NCBI RefSeq assembly: GCF_011752995.1
Contig: NZ_VWWL01000003.1
Span: 186,001-250,000 of the forward strand
Source of the DNA: Burkholderia sp. Ax-1724
Lineage (GTDB): Bacteria; Pseudomonadota; Gammaproteobacteria; Burkholderiales; Burkholderiaceae
Length of the DNA: 64,000 bases
Reading direction: 5' to 3'
A model generated the notes under the pieces. The model ran no database searches. It was not told the origin of the DNA and worked only from the letters and a program-made list of their open reading frames with translations. Positions 1 to 6,238 of this stretch are shown here, piece by piece. The translations under genes and the position numbers were made by a program. Within the stretch, counting starts at the first letter, position 1. Each line of letters begins with the position of its first letter.

Positions 1-631
1 CAATCAGCAGGTCGGTCAGTTCGCGCTCGGCGTTGGGGTTCGGGTGTGCTTTTTCATTTTCGGCAGCAGCAGCAACGGACTTATCCACAGCGCCGCTCGC
101 GCGCGTTGCTGCTGTAGTCTCTGCTGTAGTCTCTGTCCTGTTAACGGAACCGTGATTGCCCGCTTCGCGACGCCGTGATTGCCCGCTTCGCGACGCCGTG
201 TTTTCCTGTTTCGCGACGCCGTGATTCACGGTTTCCCGAAACCGTTGTTTGCGGTTTCCCGAAACCGTTGTTTGCGGTTTCCCGAAACCGGGATTCATGG
301 TTTCGGGCGAATCATCCGACAGCAGGGCTTCGAGAGCCGATTCATCGATCTTGAAATACACCTTGTGATCGATGCGTTTCTGCGTCTCGATCAGCACACC
401 GCACTTCTTCAGTTTCCGCCGCGCAGTCGCCTGCTCTTCGTGCGTCAAGCCGGTCTCTGACTCAAGCTCGTCGCGGGTCTTGTGGACCCCTAGCGGGCTC
501 TCAGCCTTGTCCTGCCAGTAGAAAATCTGACAGAAGAGCACGGCCGCATTTACGCCCCCCAGACGCTTTGCCAGCATGGGGTAATAGGCGATGGGTCGGC
601 CGATTTCGCGAAGCAGATCAGCAGCCTTCAC
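1..631 (-). CDS. Phage replication initiator-like HTH protein (partial, 3' end outside window)
   Basis: An open frame runs from a GTG at 631 to the window edge with no stop, so the C-terminus is missing. The N-terminal ~110 residues have the look of the winged-helix domain found in phage replication proteins (LGGVNAAVLFCQIFYWQ, then HKTRDELESETGL and a recognition-like segment EEQATARRKLKKCGVL). The following ~70 residues are low-complexity and are encoded by a 23-bp tandem repeat that changes frame each unit. This arrangement resembles lambda O, where origin iterons lie inside the initiator gene. The GTG overlaps the TGA of the upstream gene (628-631), implying translational coupling. It is the last visible gene of the leftward early operon. 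Role as replication initiator is inferred from position, domain type and iterons; a plain DNA-binding regulator is the alternative. Confidence 0.6.
   Translation of the reverse strand, partial: MKAADLLREIGRPIAYYPMLAKRLGGVNAAVLFCQIFYWQDKAESPLGVHKTRDELESETGLTHEEQATARRKLKKCGVLIETQKRIDHKVYFKIDESALEALLSDDSPETMNPGFGKPQTTVSGNRKQRFRETVNHGVAKQENTASRSGQSRRREAGNHGSVNRTETTAETTAATRASGAVDKSVAAAAENEKAHPNPNAERELTDLLI
151..311. repeat. Seven tandem 23-bp iteron-like repeats, candidate replication origin
   Basis: Units begin at 151, 174, 197, 220, 243, 266 and 289. Units 1 and 2 are identical (CGTGATTGCCCGCTTCGCGA plus CGC). Units 5 and 6 are identical and carry GGTTTCCCGAAACC, a near-palindrome; units 4 and 7 share this core with changes. 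Unit 3 is a hybrid of the two types. A period of 23 is not a multiple of three, so the repeat is kept at DNA rather than protein level. Length and spacing fit initiator-binding iterons. Confidence 0.7.
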
Positions 632-897
632 GCAGGAACCCTCGAATCGATCGTCAACCGGTAGTGCACGCCTCGGCCTGGCGCCGGGATGAAGGCGATA
701 TAGCCCTCGCGCGCCAGTTCGGCGATGTACTTGCGCGCCGCCGATTCGCTGATGCCGCAAGCCGACGTGACCTTGTGGATGGGCAGGCTGGCCTCCTGGC
801 TGGCGCGGTGGGCGCTGCGCGCGAGCTGAAGCATGACGATCTTCTTCAGGCCCGGCATGTCGAAATCCCAGGCGACTACTTCGTGAACGAGGCTCAT
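628..897 (-). CDS. Small winged-helix DNA-binding protein
   Basis: This is an 89-residue protein. Residues ~30-75 form a winged-helix pattern: LPIHKVTSACGISESAARKY resembles a helix-turn-helix, followed by LAREGYIAFIPAPGRG as a wing. The start is set by the ATG at 897, which overlaps the TGA of the preceding gene and has a GGAGGT ribosome site; an upstream in-frame ATG at 915 lies inside the previous gene. Its stop overlaps the GTG of the replication-like gene. Such small HTH proteins commonly sit next to phage replication genes and may help load the initiator or regulate the operon. Function is inferred only from fold and place. Confidence 0.65.
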   Translation of the reverse strand: MSLVHEVVAWDFDMPGLKKIVMLQLARSAHRASQEASLPIHKVTSACGISESAARKYIAELAREGYIAFIPAPGRGVHYRLTIDSRVPA

Positions 898-977
898 CGG
901 GTGGACCTCCAGCAAAAGATGGCCGAGCCGATGAAGAGGCTCAGCATTACCAGCGAAACAAAATCAGCGTCGTTCAT
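894..977 (-). CDS. 27-residue single-span membrane peptide
   Basis: This is a very short frame, MNDADF followed by a hydrophobic stretch (VSLVMLSLFIGSAIFCW) and a basic end. It is below usual gene-calling limits. It is supported by a strong AGAAGGAG ribosome site 5 to 6 bases before the ATG and by ATGA overlaps with both neighbours (974-977 and 894-897). That arrangement suggests it is translated as part of the chain. One predicted inner-membrane helix. Function unknown; phage peptides of this kind can be lysis, inhibition or exclusion factors, but nothing here distinguishes these. Confidence 0.5.
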   Translation of the reverse strand: MNDADFVSLVMLSLFIGSAIFCWRSTR

Positions 978-1276
978 GCGAACTCCTTCTGGGCTGCGTA
1001 GAGAATGGTCATGCCAAGCTCGACCGCGATATGGCGCTCCAGACGGGCTCCGCGCGAGTCTTCGAATCCCGGCAGCAGGTAGATCGCCTCGCACGTCACG
1101 AGCTCGCGGATATCGGCCCGCATGCACGCTGCCCATGCGGCCGTCGGGTCGGCGTTGATCTCGGCGGGATTGATGACTTCGTGACCTTCTGCGCGCAAGC
1201 GCGCCGCCGCGGCGTGGAACGCCGGGAAGTTGAGGTCGGGGATGCCCGTCATCGGGCCCGCTACGTAAATCCTCAT
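974..1276 (-). CDS. DUF4406 family protein (nucleoside deoxyribosyltransferase-like)
   Basis: 100 residues. The opening MRIYVAGPMTGIPDLNFPAF is the hallmark of the DUF4406/nucleoside 2-deoxyribosyltransferase-like fold (IYVAGPMTG loop), followed by AAARLRAEGHEVINPAE and the later CEAIYLLPGFEDSRGARLE. Members are common in phages and are thought to act on nucleotides or ADP-ribose-type ligands; the activity is not established for this protein. The ATG at 1276 is chosen over the one at 1306 because the family motif starts there and GGGAGCAG precedes it. The stop overlaps the next start by 4 bp. Confidence 0.8.
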   Translation of the reverse strand: MRIYVAGPMTGIPDLNFPAFHAAAARLRAEGHEVINPAEINADPTAAWAACMRADIRELVTCEAIYLLPGFEDSRGARLERHIAVELGMTILYAAQKEFA

Positions 1277-1318
1277 CGGCTGCTCCCAATAAATGCAAAC
1301 AGGCATGCGGCGCGCCGC

Positions 1319-1714
1319 TCAGGCGGCAACCATGCGGTCAGCGAGAGCCTTCACCTCTTCCCAGATCCGGAAGCCTTTCTTCCGGTTCAGGTACTGGCTG
1401 ATCGCGTTGTTGCCGAGTTCTTCCTCGACCACGTCGATCTTGTCCGGTGGCAACTCGCGCCGCCGGCGACCCTTGCGGTCGTTCGCTTCCTCGTTGAAGT
1501 AGTCGGTCACGAAACATGCGCGCAACCCGCAACGTTCGGCGAGGCCAAGCTTCGTCAGGTTCTCGACGCGCCGCCAGTCCCACGCAAGCCGGCATGCATC
1601 GCGGAATGTCTTGCACTGCGCGATCAGATCGGTCGGCACGAACACGAGATCGCCGTGAGGCTCGGGTCGCACGCGCTGGCGACCGATGGTCTGGAACAGG
1701 CGGATAATCGTCAT
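1319..1714 (-). CDS. Phage protein of unknown function in a CII-like position
   Basis: 131 residues, basic in the middle. LTKLGLAERCGLRACFVTDY may be a helix-turn-helix, and ELGNNAISQYLNRKKGFRIW is a second possible one. It has an unusually strong GGGAGGT ribosome site. It is located downstream of the Cro-like gene and upstream of the replication block, which is where lambdoid phages keep CII-type activators. I do not recognise a defined family, so a regulatory role is only positional inference. Confidence 0.55.
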   Translation of the reverse strand: MTIIRLFQTIGRQRVRPEPHGDLVFVPTDLIAQCKTFRDACRLAWDWRRVENLTKLGLAERCGLRACFVTDYFNEEANDRKGRRRRELPPDKIDVVEEELGNNAISQYLNRKKGFRIWEEVKALADRMVAA

Positions 1715-1809
1715 AGCGAGAAACCTCCCTTATTGCGAAAAACAATCGCTTTTGTTCTTGAATTTGCACTCATCGTGTCGCCAAAATTTTTTGGCGAGCA
1801 GCAGCGCAG

Positions 1810-2004
1810 TTAGTCGGAGACGCCAGCGGCAGCCCTGTTCAGCGCGCGAAACTCCGCAACCAGTTCCGTGCGCACCCGGGCAAGTTCTTCGCCGCGGGCG
1901 CCGCGGCGGTATTCCTCGCAGATCAGCGCCGTCAGATAACCGACCTGATCCGGTGCCAGGCGGACGGTATCGACCGCGCCCTGCTCTGCGTTTTGGCTTT
2001 CCAT
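1810..2004 (-). CDS. Small acidic/basic helical phage protein, unknown
   Basis: 64 residues, mostly predicted helix (LAPDQVGYLTALICEEYRRG, then ELARVRTELVAEFRAL). The ATG at 2004 follows GGAGGT by 4 to 5 bases and is preferred to the ATG at 2019, which precedes that site. No recognisable domain. It is the first leftward gene after the region occupied on the opposite strand by a lipoprotein gene. Confidence 0.5.
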   Translation of the reverse strand: MESQNAEQGAVDTVRLAPDQVGYLTALICEEYRRGARGEELARVRTELVAEFRALNRAAAGVSD

Positions 2005-2036
2005 CTGTACCTCCATCAAATAAAAAAGGACGACAC

Positions 2037-2438
2037 ATGCAACTCGCTACCAACTCAATGACTTTCGGGATATGCGCACTCTCGCTCACCATCCTCGCAG
2101 CCTGCGCGCCAGTTAAGCGCTGGACGCCTGGGCCGCAGCCAGGCGCGGCTGACTATGAAGCGCGCACGAACTGCATGTTTCGCGAAACCGCCAAGCAGAT
2201 ATCCAGATACCAGGCGCAACACCTGAATGTGGATATGGACCTCTCCAGCGCCGCAATTGCCACCTCCGTTACGGGTATTTGCAGTGGGGACATCTGGATG
2301 AAGATGCAACGTGCAACACCCACCCCAAGCGTGGACGACTCAAACTACGCCATTGAGCGAATGGAGATAGATCGTTTAGAAACGGAGCAATACGCGGAAA
2401 GTATTGTTCGCAGCCAACTCAAAACCCTCCAGAGGTAA
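2037..2438 (+). CDS. Predicted lipoprotein, possible lysogenic-conversion gene
   Basis: 133 residues with an N-terminal signal ending in a lipobox (TILAAC; Cys about residue 22), then a soluble domain with a CMFRETAKQ segment. AAGGA precedes the ATG. It lies on the plus strand inside the leftward early operon, between the Cro-like gene and the 64-residue gene, so it is transcribed against that operon. Isolated, oppositely oriented lipoprotein genes in temperate phages are often morons that alter the lysogen surface or block superinfection; that role is an inference. No homologous family is recognised. Confidence 0.65.
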   Translation: MQLATNSMTFGICALSLTILAACAPVKRWTPGPQPGAADYEARTNCMFRETAKQISRYQAQHLNVDMDLSSAAIATSVTGICSGDIWMKMQRATPTPSVDDSNYAIERMEIDRLETEQYAESIVRSQLKTLQR

Positions 2439-2498
2439 CAATGCTCAATGCAAGCAAAAGGCAAAAGAATCACTTAACTCACCTTGGCCTCCTGATCA

Positions 2499-2726
2499 TT
2501 AATCGCATCGGCATGCACATCGCCCCCCTGACAGTGATTCGACCGACTCAGAGGGAGCTTCCAGCACCAGCACATCGGGGCGAGCCACCCTCAAAAATTG
2601 CAGTCGAGCCTTGGGAATACCAAGCTTTCGCCAACCCGACACGGATGCCGGCTCGATCTCAAAAAGCCGCGCGGTCTCAGACGTGCCGCCCAAGCGATCG
2701 ATGACGACATTCGGGTCGATGGTCAT
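2499..2726 (-). CDS. Cro-like repressor
   Basis: 75 residues. VVIDRLGGTSETARLFEIEP followed by ASVSGWRKLGIPKAR is the pattern of Cro-type proteins (helix 2 SETARLF, recognition helix ASVSGWR). The start at 2726 is chosen because the AGGA of CACAGGAA lies 8 bases upstream; the ATG at 2732 is too close to it. It is the first gene of the leftward operon, opposite the lysogenic repressor, with three operator-like sites between. The expected role is repression of the maintenance promoter during lytic growth. Confidence 0.75.
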   Translation of the reverse strand: MTIDPNVVIDRLGGTSETARLFEIEPASVSGWRKLGIPKARLQFLRVARPDVLVLEAPSESVESLSGGRCACRCD

Positions 2727-2753
2727 TACCATTTCCTGTGAAAACACACACGC

Positions 2754-2783
2754 ATTTTAGGTTGACCTAATACAAAAATGCAA
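2754..2783 (-). promoter_or_regulatory. Candidate early leftward promoter (PR-like) for the Cro-like gene
   Basis: Read on the minus strand, a -35 TTGCAT (2778-2783) and a -10 TAAAAT (2754-2759) are separated by 18 bases. The promoter overlaps operators O1 and part of O2, so repressor binding would block it. Start would fall about 20 bases upstream of the Cro-like ATG. Confidence 0.55.
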
Positions 2784-2819
2784 GGGATACCTAAAATACT
2801 TTCCGTTAGGCTTACCTAA
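2757..2819. promoter_or_regulatory. Three operator-like sites between repressor and Cro-like gene
   Basis: O1 (2757-2770) is TTAGGTTGACCTAA, with perfect 6-bp arms. O3 (2806-2819) is TTAGGCTTACCTAA, with one arm change. O2 (2781-2794) keeps ACCTAA but has a poor left arm. Centres are 24 and 25 bp apart, as in lambda-type tripartite operators. O3 abuts the repressor ATG, which therefore has no clear ribosome site and may be read from a short or near-leaderless transcript. Confidence 0.7.
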
Positions 2820-3350
2820 ATGGAAACTTGGAATAAGCGCCTGGCTCAGGCTTTGGAAGAGAGCGATTACACGGCAAACCGGCTCGCTGGCATCATCGGT
2901 GTCAGCGCACCAACCGTGTCGGCGTGGATAGGGTCTGGCAAGATCGCGCCGGCACAGGACATCACCGCAAACAACCTGTGGCGCGTATGCGATCTACTCA
3001 ACGTAAGGCCCGAATGGGTTCTATACCGGCGCATGCCGAAGGTGCTGCGGGCAAATTCGGACCAAGGGTTAACGGCAAAGAAAGATGCATCTGAAGCGGA
3101 TGTTTACCATGATTCCTTGCAGACTCCCAACAGCGTAAAAGATACGACTACAGCAGACGCCGACCAGTTAAAAGAACTGATAGTACAGGCCGTCACTGGA
3201 GAGGGCCTTTCGAACGAGTTGTTGAACGCTATTGCGTGGATGATCCGCGCAGGATCGAACACGCCTGTTCGGGGCGACCAGCACCATACAAAAACGGTCA
3301 AACTGAAACATGCACGGCCAGCCCCGAGGAAGGCGACCGGTACGGGCTGA
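2820..3350 (+). CDS. Phage repressor (XRE-type HTH, CI-like)
   Basis: 176 residues. The N-terminal ~65 residues are an XRE helix-turn-helix (LAQALEESDYTANRLAGIIG, then VSAPTVSAWIGSGKI) followed by a helix ending NVRPEWVLY, typical of phage repressors. The C-terminal part lacks a LexA/CI-type self-cleavage domain (no recognisable Ala-Gly site or Ser-Lys pair), so induction may use an antirepressor or another route. It is transcribed rightward, diverging from the Cro-like gene over the three operators. Two short downstream genes could be co-transcribed and so expressed in the lysogen. Confidence 0.8.
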   Translation: METWNKRLAQALEESDYTANRLAGIIGVSAPTVSAWIGSGKIAPAQDITANNLWRVCDLLNVRPEWVLYRRMPKVLRANSDQGLTAKKDASEADVYHDSLQTPNSVKDTTTADADQLKELIVQAVTGEGLSNELLNAIAWMIRAGSNTPVRGDQHHTKTVKLKHARPAPRKATGTG

Positions 3351-3351
3351 G

Positions 3352-3582
3352 GTGATTGATCTCAACGCGTACCGCACATCACGACGACGGTTCGTGGCTA
3401 GCAAGCCGCGAGAGCCTGAAGGCGACGAAAACGCCAGTGTCTACGTACACCTCGACTCCGGCGGCAGGCTTGCGTATGGGCTCGCGCGGGCCGATAGGGA
3501 CAACGCCCTATTTCTCCTCGAGCCAACGCTATACCTCGCAGGACAACTTCTAAAAATAGCCATCGACGAGGAAACACAGTGA
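3352..3582 (+). CDS. Small phage protein following the repressor, unknown
   Basis: 76 residues from GTG 3352, one base after the repressor stop; an ATG at 3310 inside the repressor gene is an alternative start giving 90 residues. Starts VIDLNAYRTSRRRF, with later VYVHLDSGGRLAYGLA and a helical end. GTG is preferred because the sequence from VIDLNAYR looks like the conserved beginning, but neither start has a clear ribosome site. The stop overlaps the next gene's GTG. No known family is recognised. Confidence 0.5.
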   Translation: MIDLNAYRTSRRRFVASKPREPEGDENASVYVHLDSGGRLAYGLARADRDNALFLLEPTLYLAGQLLKIAIDEETQ

Positions 3583-4013
3583 TCAGGGATCTCATGAGAA
3601 GAATCGCAATCGGAGCATTCGTGGCAGTGGCACTGACCGCGTGCTCGTTCAACGCGACACTTATGTCGCGCGACTCGGGCCGCACCTATACCGGTGAATT
3701 GGTGGGGAACGGCATGGGGGTTGGCACCATGAGCGTCACGATCGACAGCGCCACTTATTCTGGCCCGGCGGCACGCGTAGGGTCGAACGACACGTTTGGC
3801 TTTGCTTCGGCGTACGGGTTCAACAATCATGGCGGCAGCGCATCCAGCTTTGCCAGCAGCTACTCCTCTGGCGACAAATTCGTTAAAGCACTCCTATCGT
3901 CGGCCGACGGGCACGGACTTCGGTGCGACCTGCGCGGACAGGGGCATTCCGGGGGCGGCATTTGCGTTGATGATGCGGGCAAGGTCTACGATGTGGTGCT
4001 GGTTCAGAAATGA
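3579..4013 (+). CDS. Predicted lipoprotein co-transcribed with the repressor
   Basis: 144 residues from GTG 3579, which overlaps the previous stop and has GAGGA upstream; ATG 3594 with AGGGA is an equally good start. The signal sequence ends VALTAC (lipobox). The mature part is rich in Gly, Ser and Thr with a beta-like pattern (GRTYTGELVGNGMGVGTMSV). Two Cys near the C-terminus. It is the last gene before a strong terminator and sits in the repressor transcription unit, so it is likely made in the lysogen. Superinfection exclusion or surface change is a reasonable but unproven guess. Confidence 0.65.
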   Translation: MIRDLMRRIAIGAFVAVALTACSFNATLMSRDSGRTYTGELVGNGMGVGTMSVTIDSATYSGPAARVGSNDTFGFASAYGFNNHGGSASSFASSYSSGDKFVKALLSSADGHGLRCDLRGQGHSGGGICVDDAGKVYDVVLVQK

Positions 4014-4030
4014 AGGGGCAGTAGCCGCAA

Positions 4031-4056
4031 AAATCCCGCTTCGGCGGGATTTTTTT
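4031..4056 (+). terminator. Intrinsic terminator closing the repressor unit
   Basis: A 9-bp perfect stem AAATCCCGC / GCGGGATTT with a TTCG tetraloop is followed by a run of T. Confidence 0.9.
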
Positions 4057-4067
4057 TGCCCCCGTTT

Positions 4068-4117
4068 TTAGTCAAACCTAAAAATAGCTTGCGCGGTTAT
4101 TTAGGTTGGCCTAATAT
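4068..4117 (+). promoter_or_regulatory. Repressor-controlled rightward promoter (PL-like) with two operators
   Basis: -35 TTGCGC (4089-4094), 17-base spacer, -10 TAATAT (4112-4117). An operator TTAGGTTGGCCTAA at 4101-4114 lies across the spacer and -10, and a second partial site with ACCTAA at 4068-4081 lies just upstream. These match the O1/O3 sites at 2757-2819, so one repressor should control both early operons. Confidence 0.7.
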
Positions 4118-4157
4118 TGTCTCAACGCACCTTCACCCCCCCCCATGCGGAGAGACC

Positions 4158-4460
4158 ATGCTCAAGAGAACGATTGCCGCCGCGAAGTCGATCGCACGGC
4201 GCGGCGCCAGGCAGGCGCCCACACTGAAGAAGCCGCGTACGGCGCACGATCACGCAATGATTGCGCGCGCAGTCGCCAAGCGCGAGCGCAAGGCAGCAAA
4301 GCGCCGGCTCGACGCCGAGCGGACCGTGTCGGGTCAGGAATTCGCATTCGACCGGATCATCTGCCGTGTGCGCCATGAGCGCCTGATTCAGCATCAGTGG
4401 CGAGTGGCCGATGAGGCAGCCGCCGCCGCGCGAGTCTGGATCGAAGCCCTTTCAGTCTGA
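4158..4460 (+). CDS. Basic phage protein, first gene of rightward early operon
   Basis: 100 residues, strongly basic and Ala-rich (LKRTIAAAKSIARRGARQA, later RAVAKRERKAAKRRL). GGAGAG precedes the ATG. About 35 bases downstream of the predicted transcription start. The charge suggests nucleic-acid binding. No family recognised. Confidence 0.55.
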   Translation: MLKRTIAAAKSIARRGARQAPTLKKPRTAHDHAMIARAVAKRERKAAKRRLDAERTVSGQEFAFDRIICRVRHERLIQHQWRVADEAAAAARVWIEALSV

Positions 4461-4473
4461 GCGAGCGACGATC

Positions 4474-4677
4474 ATGGCTATCCAGACCGTTCCCCGCTTC
4501 ACCGCCGAGACGCGCACCGCTGACGAAGTCGAGTACTTCTCGCGCGGCGGCTTGACCGATGCCGAGCTCGCCTCCTATGCGCGGCGCACGACCCGGCACC
4601 CGGGTTTGTGCTTCGCCGTGCTCGCCGCTTCCCCGTTCGTCGCCGAACTGATTTGCCGCCTTCTGGGTGCCTGGTAA
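4474..4677 (+). CDS. Small phage protein with C-terminal hydrophobic segment
   Basis: 67 residues. Residues 1-45 are polar (RTADEVEYFSRGGLTDAELA), the last ~22 are hydrophobic (GLCFAVLAASPFVAELICRL). The TAA stop overlaps the ATG of the next gene (TAATG at 4675-4679), implying coupling. Unknown function. Confidence 0.5.
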   Translation: MAIQTVPRFTAETRTADEVEYFSRGGLTDAELASYARRTTRHPGLCFAVLAASPFVAELICRLLGAW

Positions 4678-4811
4678 TGAAAGCGCTTCTGTTCCTCTGG
4701 GCTCGGGCGCTGGTCGTGCTCGTCGCTGCGGTTCTCGTGCTCGCTGTTGTTCAGCAGTGGGATGAGGTTGAAACGCAGCATGTACGCGTGTCGCTGGGTC
4801 GGGGTGCCTGA
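4677..4811 (+). CDS. 44-residue membrane peptide
   Basis: MKALLFLW then a long hydrophobic helix rich in Val/Ala/Leu to about residue 26, then a polar tail. Overlaps the preceding stop (TAATG), and its stop overlaps the next ATG by one base (TGATG). It resembles signal-anchor peptides found in early phage operons; function unknown. Confidence 0.5.
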   Translation: MKALLFLWARALVVLVAAVLVLAVVQQWDEVETQHVRVSLGRGA

Positions 4812-4918
4812 TGCGCACCCTCTGGCAGATCGTCGAAGACATCGCTAATCACTCACTCTCGCGCCGGGATGGCTTTCGGCTTCTGCGAGCCATGGTTCGT
4901 GCCGGCTGGAGGCGCTGA
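4811..4918 (+). CDS. 35-residue basic peptide
   Basis: MRTLWQIVEDIANHSLSRRD followed by a basic helix ending WRR. It is only supported by its tight place in the chain: the start shares one base with the previous TGA and the next ATG follows one base after its stop. Unknown function; could be non-coding. Confidence 0.4.
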   Translation: MRTLWQIVEDIANHSLSRRDGFRLLRAMVRAGWRR

Positions 4919-4919
4919 T

Positions 4920-5024
4920 ATGTGCTCCGGATCGACTGCCATTCTTGTTATTGCTGTGGTTGTGCTGGGCGCTGCAGCCGGCGTGCTGCTGGGCCTGCTT
5001 CACGTTTATTTGCGGAAAGACTGA
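4920..5024 (+). CDS. 34-residue membrane peptide
   Basis: MCSGSTA then one strongly hydrophobic helix (ILVIAVVVLGAAAGVLLGLL) and a short basic tail HVYLRKD. The start follows directly after the previous stop. Likely a single-span inner-membrane peptide. It is the third of the group 4474-5024 with a hydrophobic span. Function unknown. Confidence 0.45.
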   Translation: MCSGSTAILVIAVVVLGAAAGVLLGLLHVYLRKD

Positions 5025-5107
5025 TTGCTGAAGACCCTCGGAGTCGCGTATGTGGCGCGACCTTTTGTCCGGCGCCAGTATGGGTCGGAGCTTTTTAAGG
5101 ATACCAA

Positions 5108-6151
5108 ATGAAACTCACGATTGAAAATCTCGACACGATCACGCTCAGCCATGGCAAGCATATTGGCCCGGATGAGGGGATGTGCCTGCTCGAAGCGACC
5201 GCGCTCTTTTCTGGCGAGCCGTTCGGCGACCATCCGGTTTGTGTCGATTCGGTTCTCGCAGCGTTTGGCATGTCGTGGAATGACGGCATGCGTTCGGATG
5301 AAGAGCGTGCCCAGCTCAAGCAATATATCGCACGCCTGCCCGGAACAGCTAAGGGTCCGACGCTTTCGCAAAAGCGGGCGTGGATGGCAGTCGACTGGCT
5401 GATTCGCGTTCACGCGGCTGCATGGCTTTGCCTGACGCCAGCGCTCGCTCCACACGGCGAAGCGCTGAAAGCGCTGGAGCCGATCTCGTGCGAGGCCGAC
5501 CTTAGTCGGGCGATGCCAGCACTTGATAAAGCGCGCACCAGCGCGCGAGAGGCACGGGCTGCCGCACGGGCTGCCGCATGGGCTGCCGCATGGGATGCCG
5601 CACGGGATGCCGCACGGGATGCCGCAGGGGATGCCGCAGGGGCTACCGCAGGGGCTGCCGCAGGGGCTACCGCAGGGGCTGCCGCACGGGATGCCGCAGG
5701 GGATGCCGCACGGGATGCCGCACGGGCTGCCGCATGGGATGCCGCATGGGCTGCCGCACGGGATGCCGCACGGGCTGCCGCATGGGATGCCGCATGGGAT
5801 GCCGCAGGGGATGCCGCATGGGATGCCGCAGGGGCTGCCGCAGGGGCTGCCGCAGGGGCTGCCGCAGGGGCTACCGCACGGGATGCCGCACGGGCTGCCG
5901 CACGGGATGCCGCACGGGATGCCGCACGGGATGCCGCACGGGCTGCCGCATGGGATGCCGCATGGGATGCCGCATGGGATGCCGCATGGGATGCCGCAGG
6001 GGCTGCCGCAGGGGCTGCCGCAGGGGCTGCCGCATGGGATGCCGCATGGGATGCCGCAGGGGCTGCCGCATGGGCGAAGCTCGAACCTACGGTTAAGGCC
6101 CTCCAGGGCGCCGCGCACGAACTTTTCTCGCGAATGATCGACTTGGAGTAA
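5108..6151 (+). CDS. Phage protein with long Ala-rich tetrapeptide repeat
   Basis: 347 residues. Residues 1-~140 form an ordinary domain ([20 protein letters not shown], then [18 protein letters not shown] and [13 protein letters not shown]); I recall domains of this kind in phages of several bacterial groups, without known function. Residues ~149-~320 are about 43 tandem tetrapeptides of type (D/A)AA(R/W/G), encoded by a 12-bp minisatellite. The last ~27 residues return to normal sequence ([20 protein letters not shown]). A repeat period of four residues favours a continuous helix with a slowly winding stripe of the variable positions. Long open frames exist in other frames only because the 12-bp unit contains no stops. 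Confidence 0.7.
   Translation: MKLTIENLDTITLSHGKHIGPDEGMCLLEATALFSGEPFGDHPVCVDSVLAAFGMSWNDGMRSDEERAQLKQYIARLPGTAKGPTLSQKRAWMAVDWLIRVHAAAWLCLTPALAPHGEALKALEPISCEADLSRAMPALDKARTSAREARAAARAAAWAAAWDAARDAARDAAGDAAGATAGAAAGATAGAAARDAAGDAARDAARAAAWDAAWAAARDAARAAAWDAAWDAAGDAAWDAAGAAAGAAAGAAAGATARDAARAAARDAARDAARDAARAAAWDAAWDAAWDAAWDAAGAAAGAAAGAAAWDAAWDAAGAAAWAKLEPTVKALQGAAHELFSRMIDLE
5552..6070. repeat. 12-bp minisatellite, about 43 units
   Basis: Units have the form GCACGGGCTGCC or GCATGGGATGCC. Variation is almost confined to the base before GG (C, T or G) and the second base of the GCT/GAT codon, with rare ACC for GCC. Copy-number change by slippage would keep the reading frame. Confidence 0.95.
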
Positions 6152-6238
6152 GCGCGCCGCCGCGTGACTGGCCCGGCGCGGCCGGTCTCGCTGCTGAGCA
6201 AATTTACGCTCCGCCAGCGATCCAAATAGAGGTACGCC

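Noticed and set aside
151..311. CRISPR array
   Set aside because: The 23-bp repeats are directly tandem with no spacers and no cas genes are near.
2441..2704. 87-codon plus-strand frame after the lipoprotein
   Set aside because: Opposite the Cro-like gene, with no ribosome site and no recognisable content.
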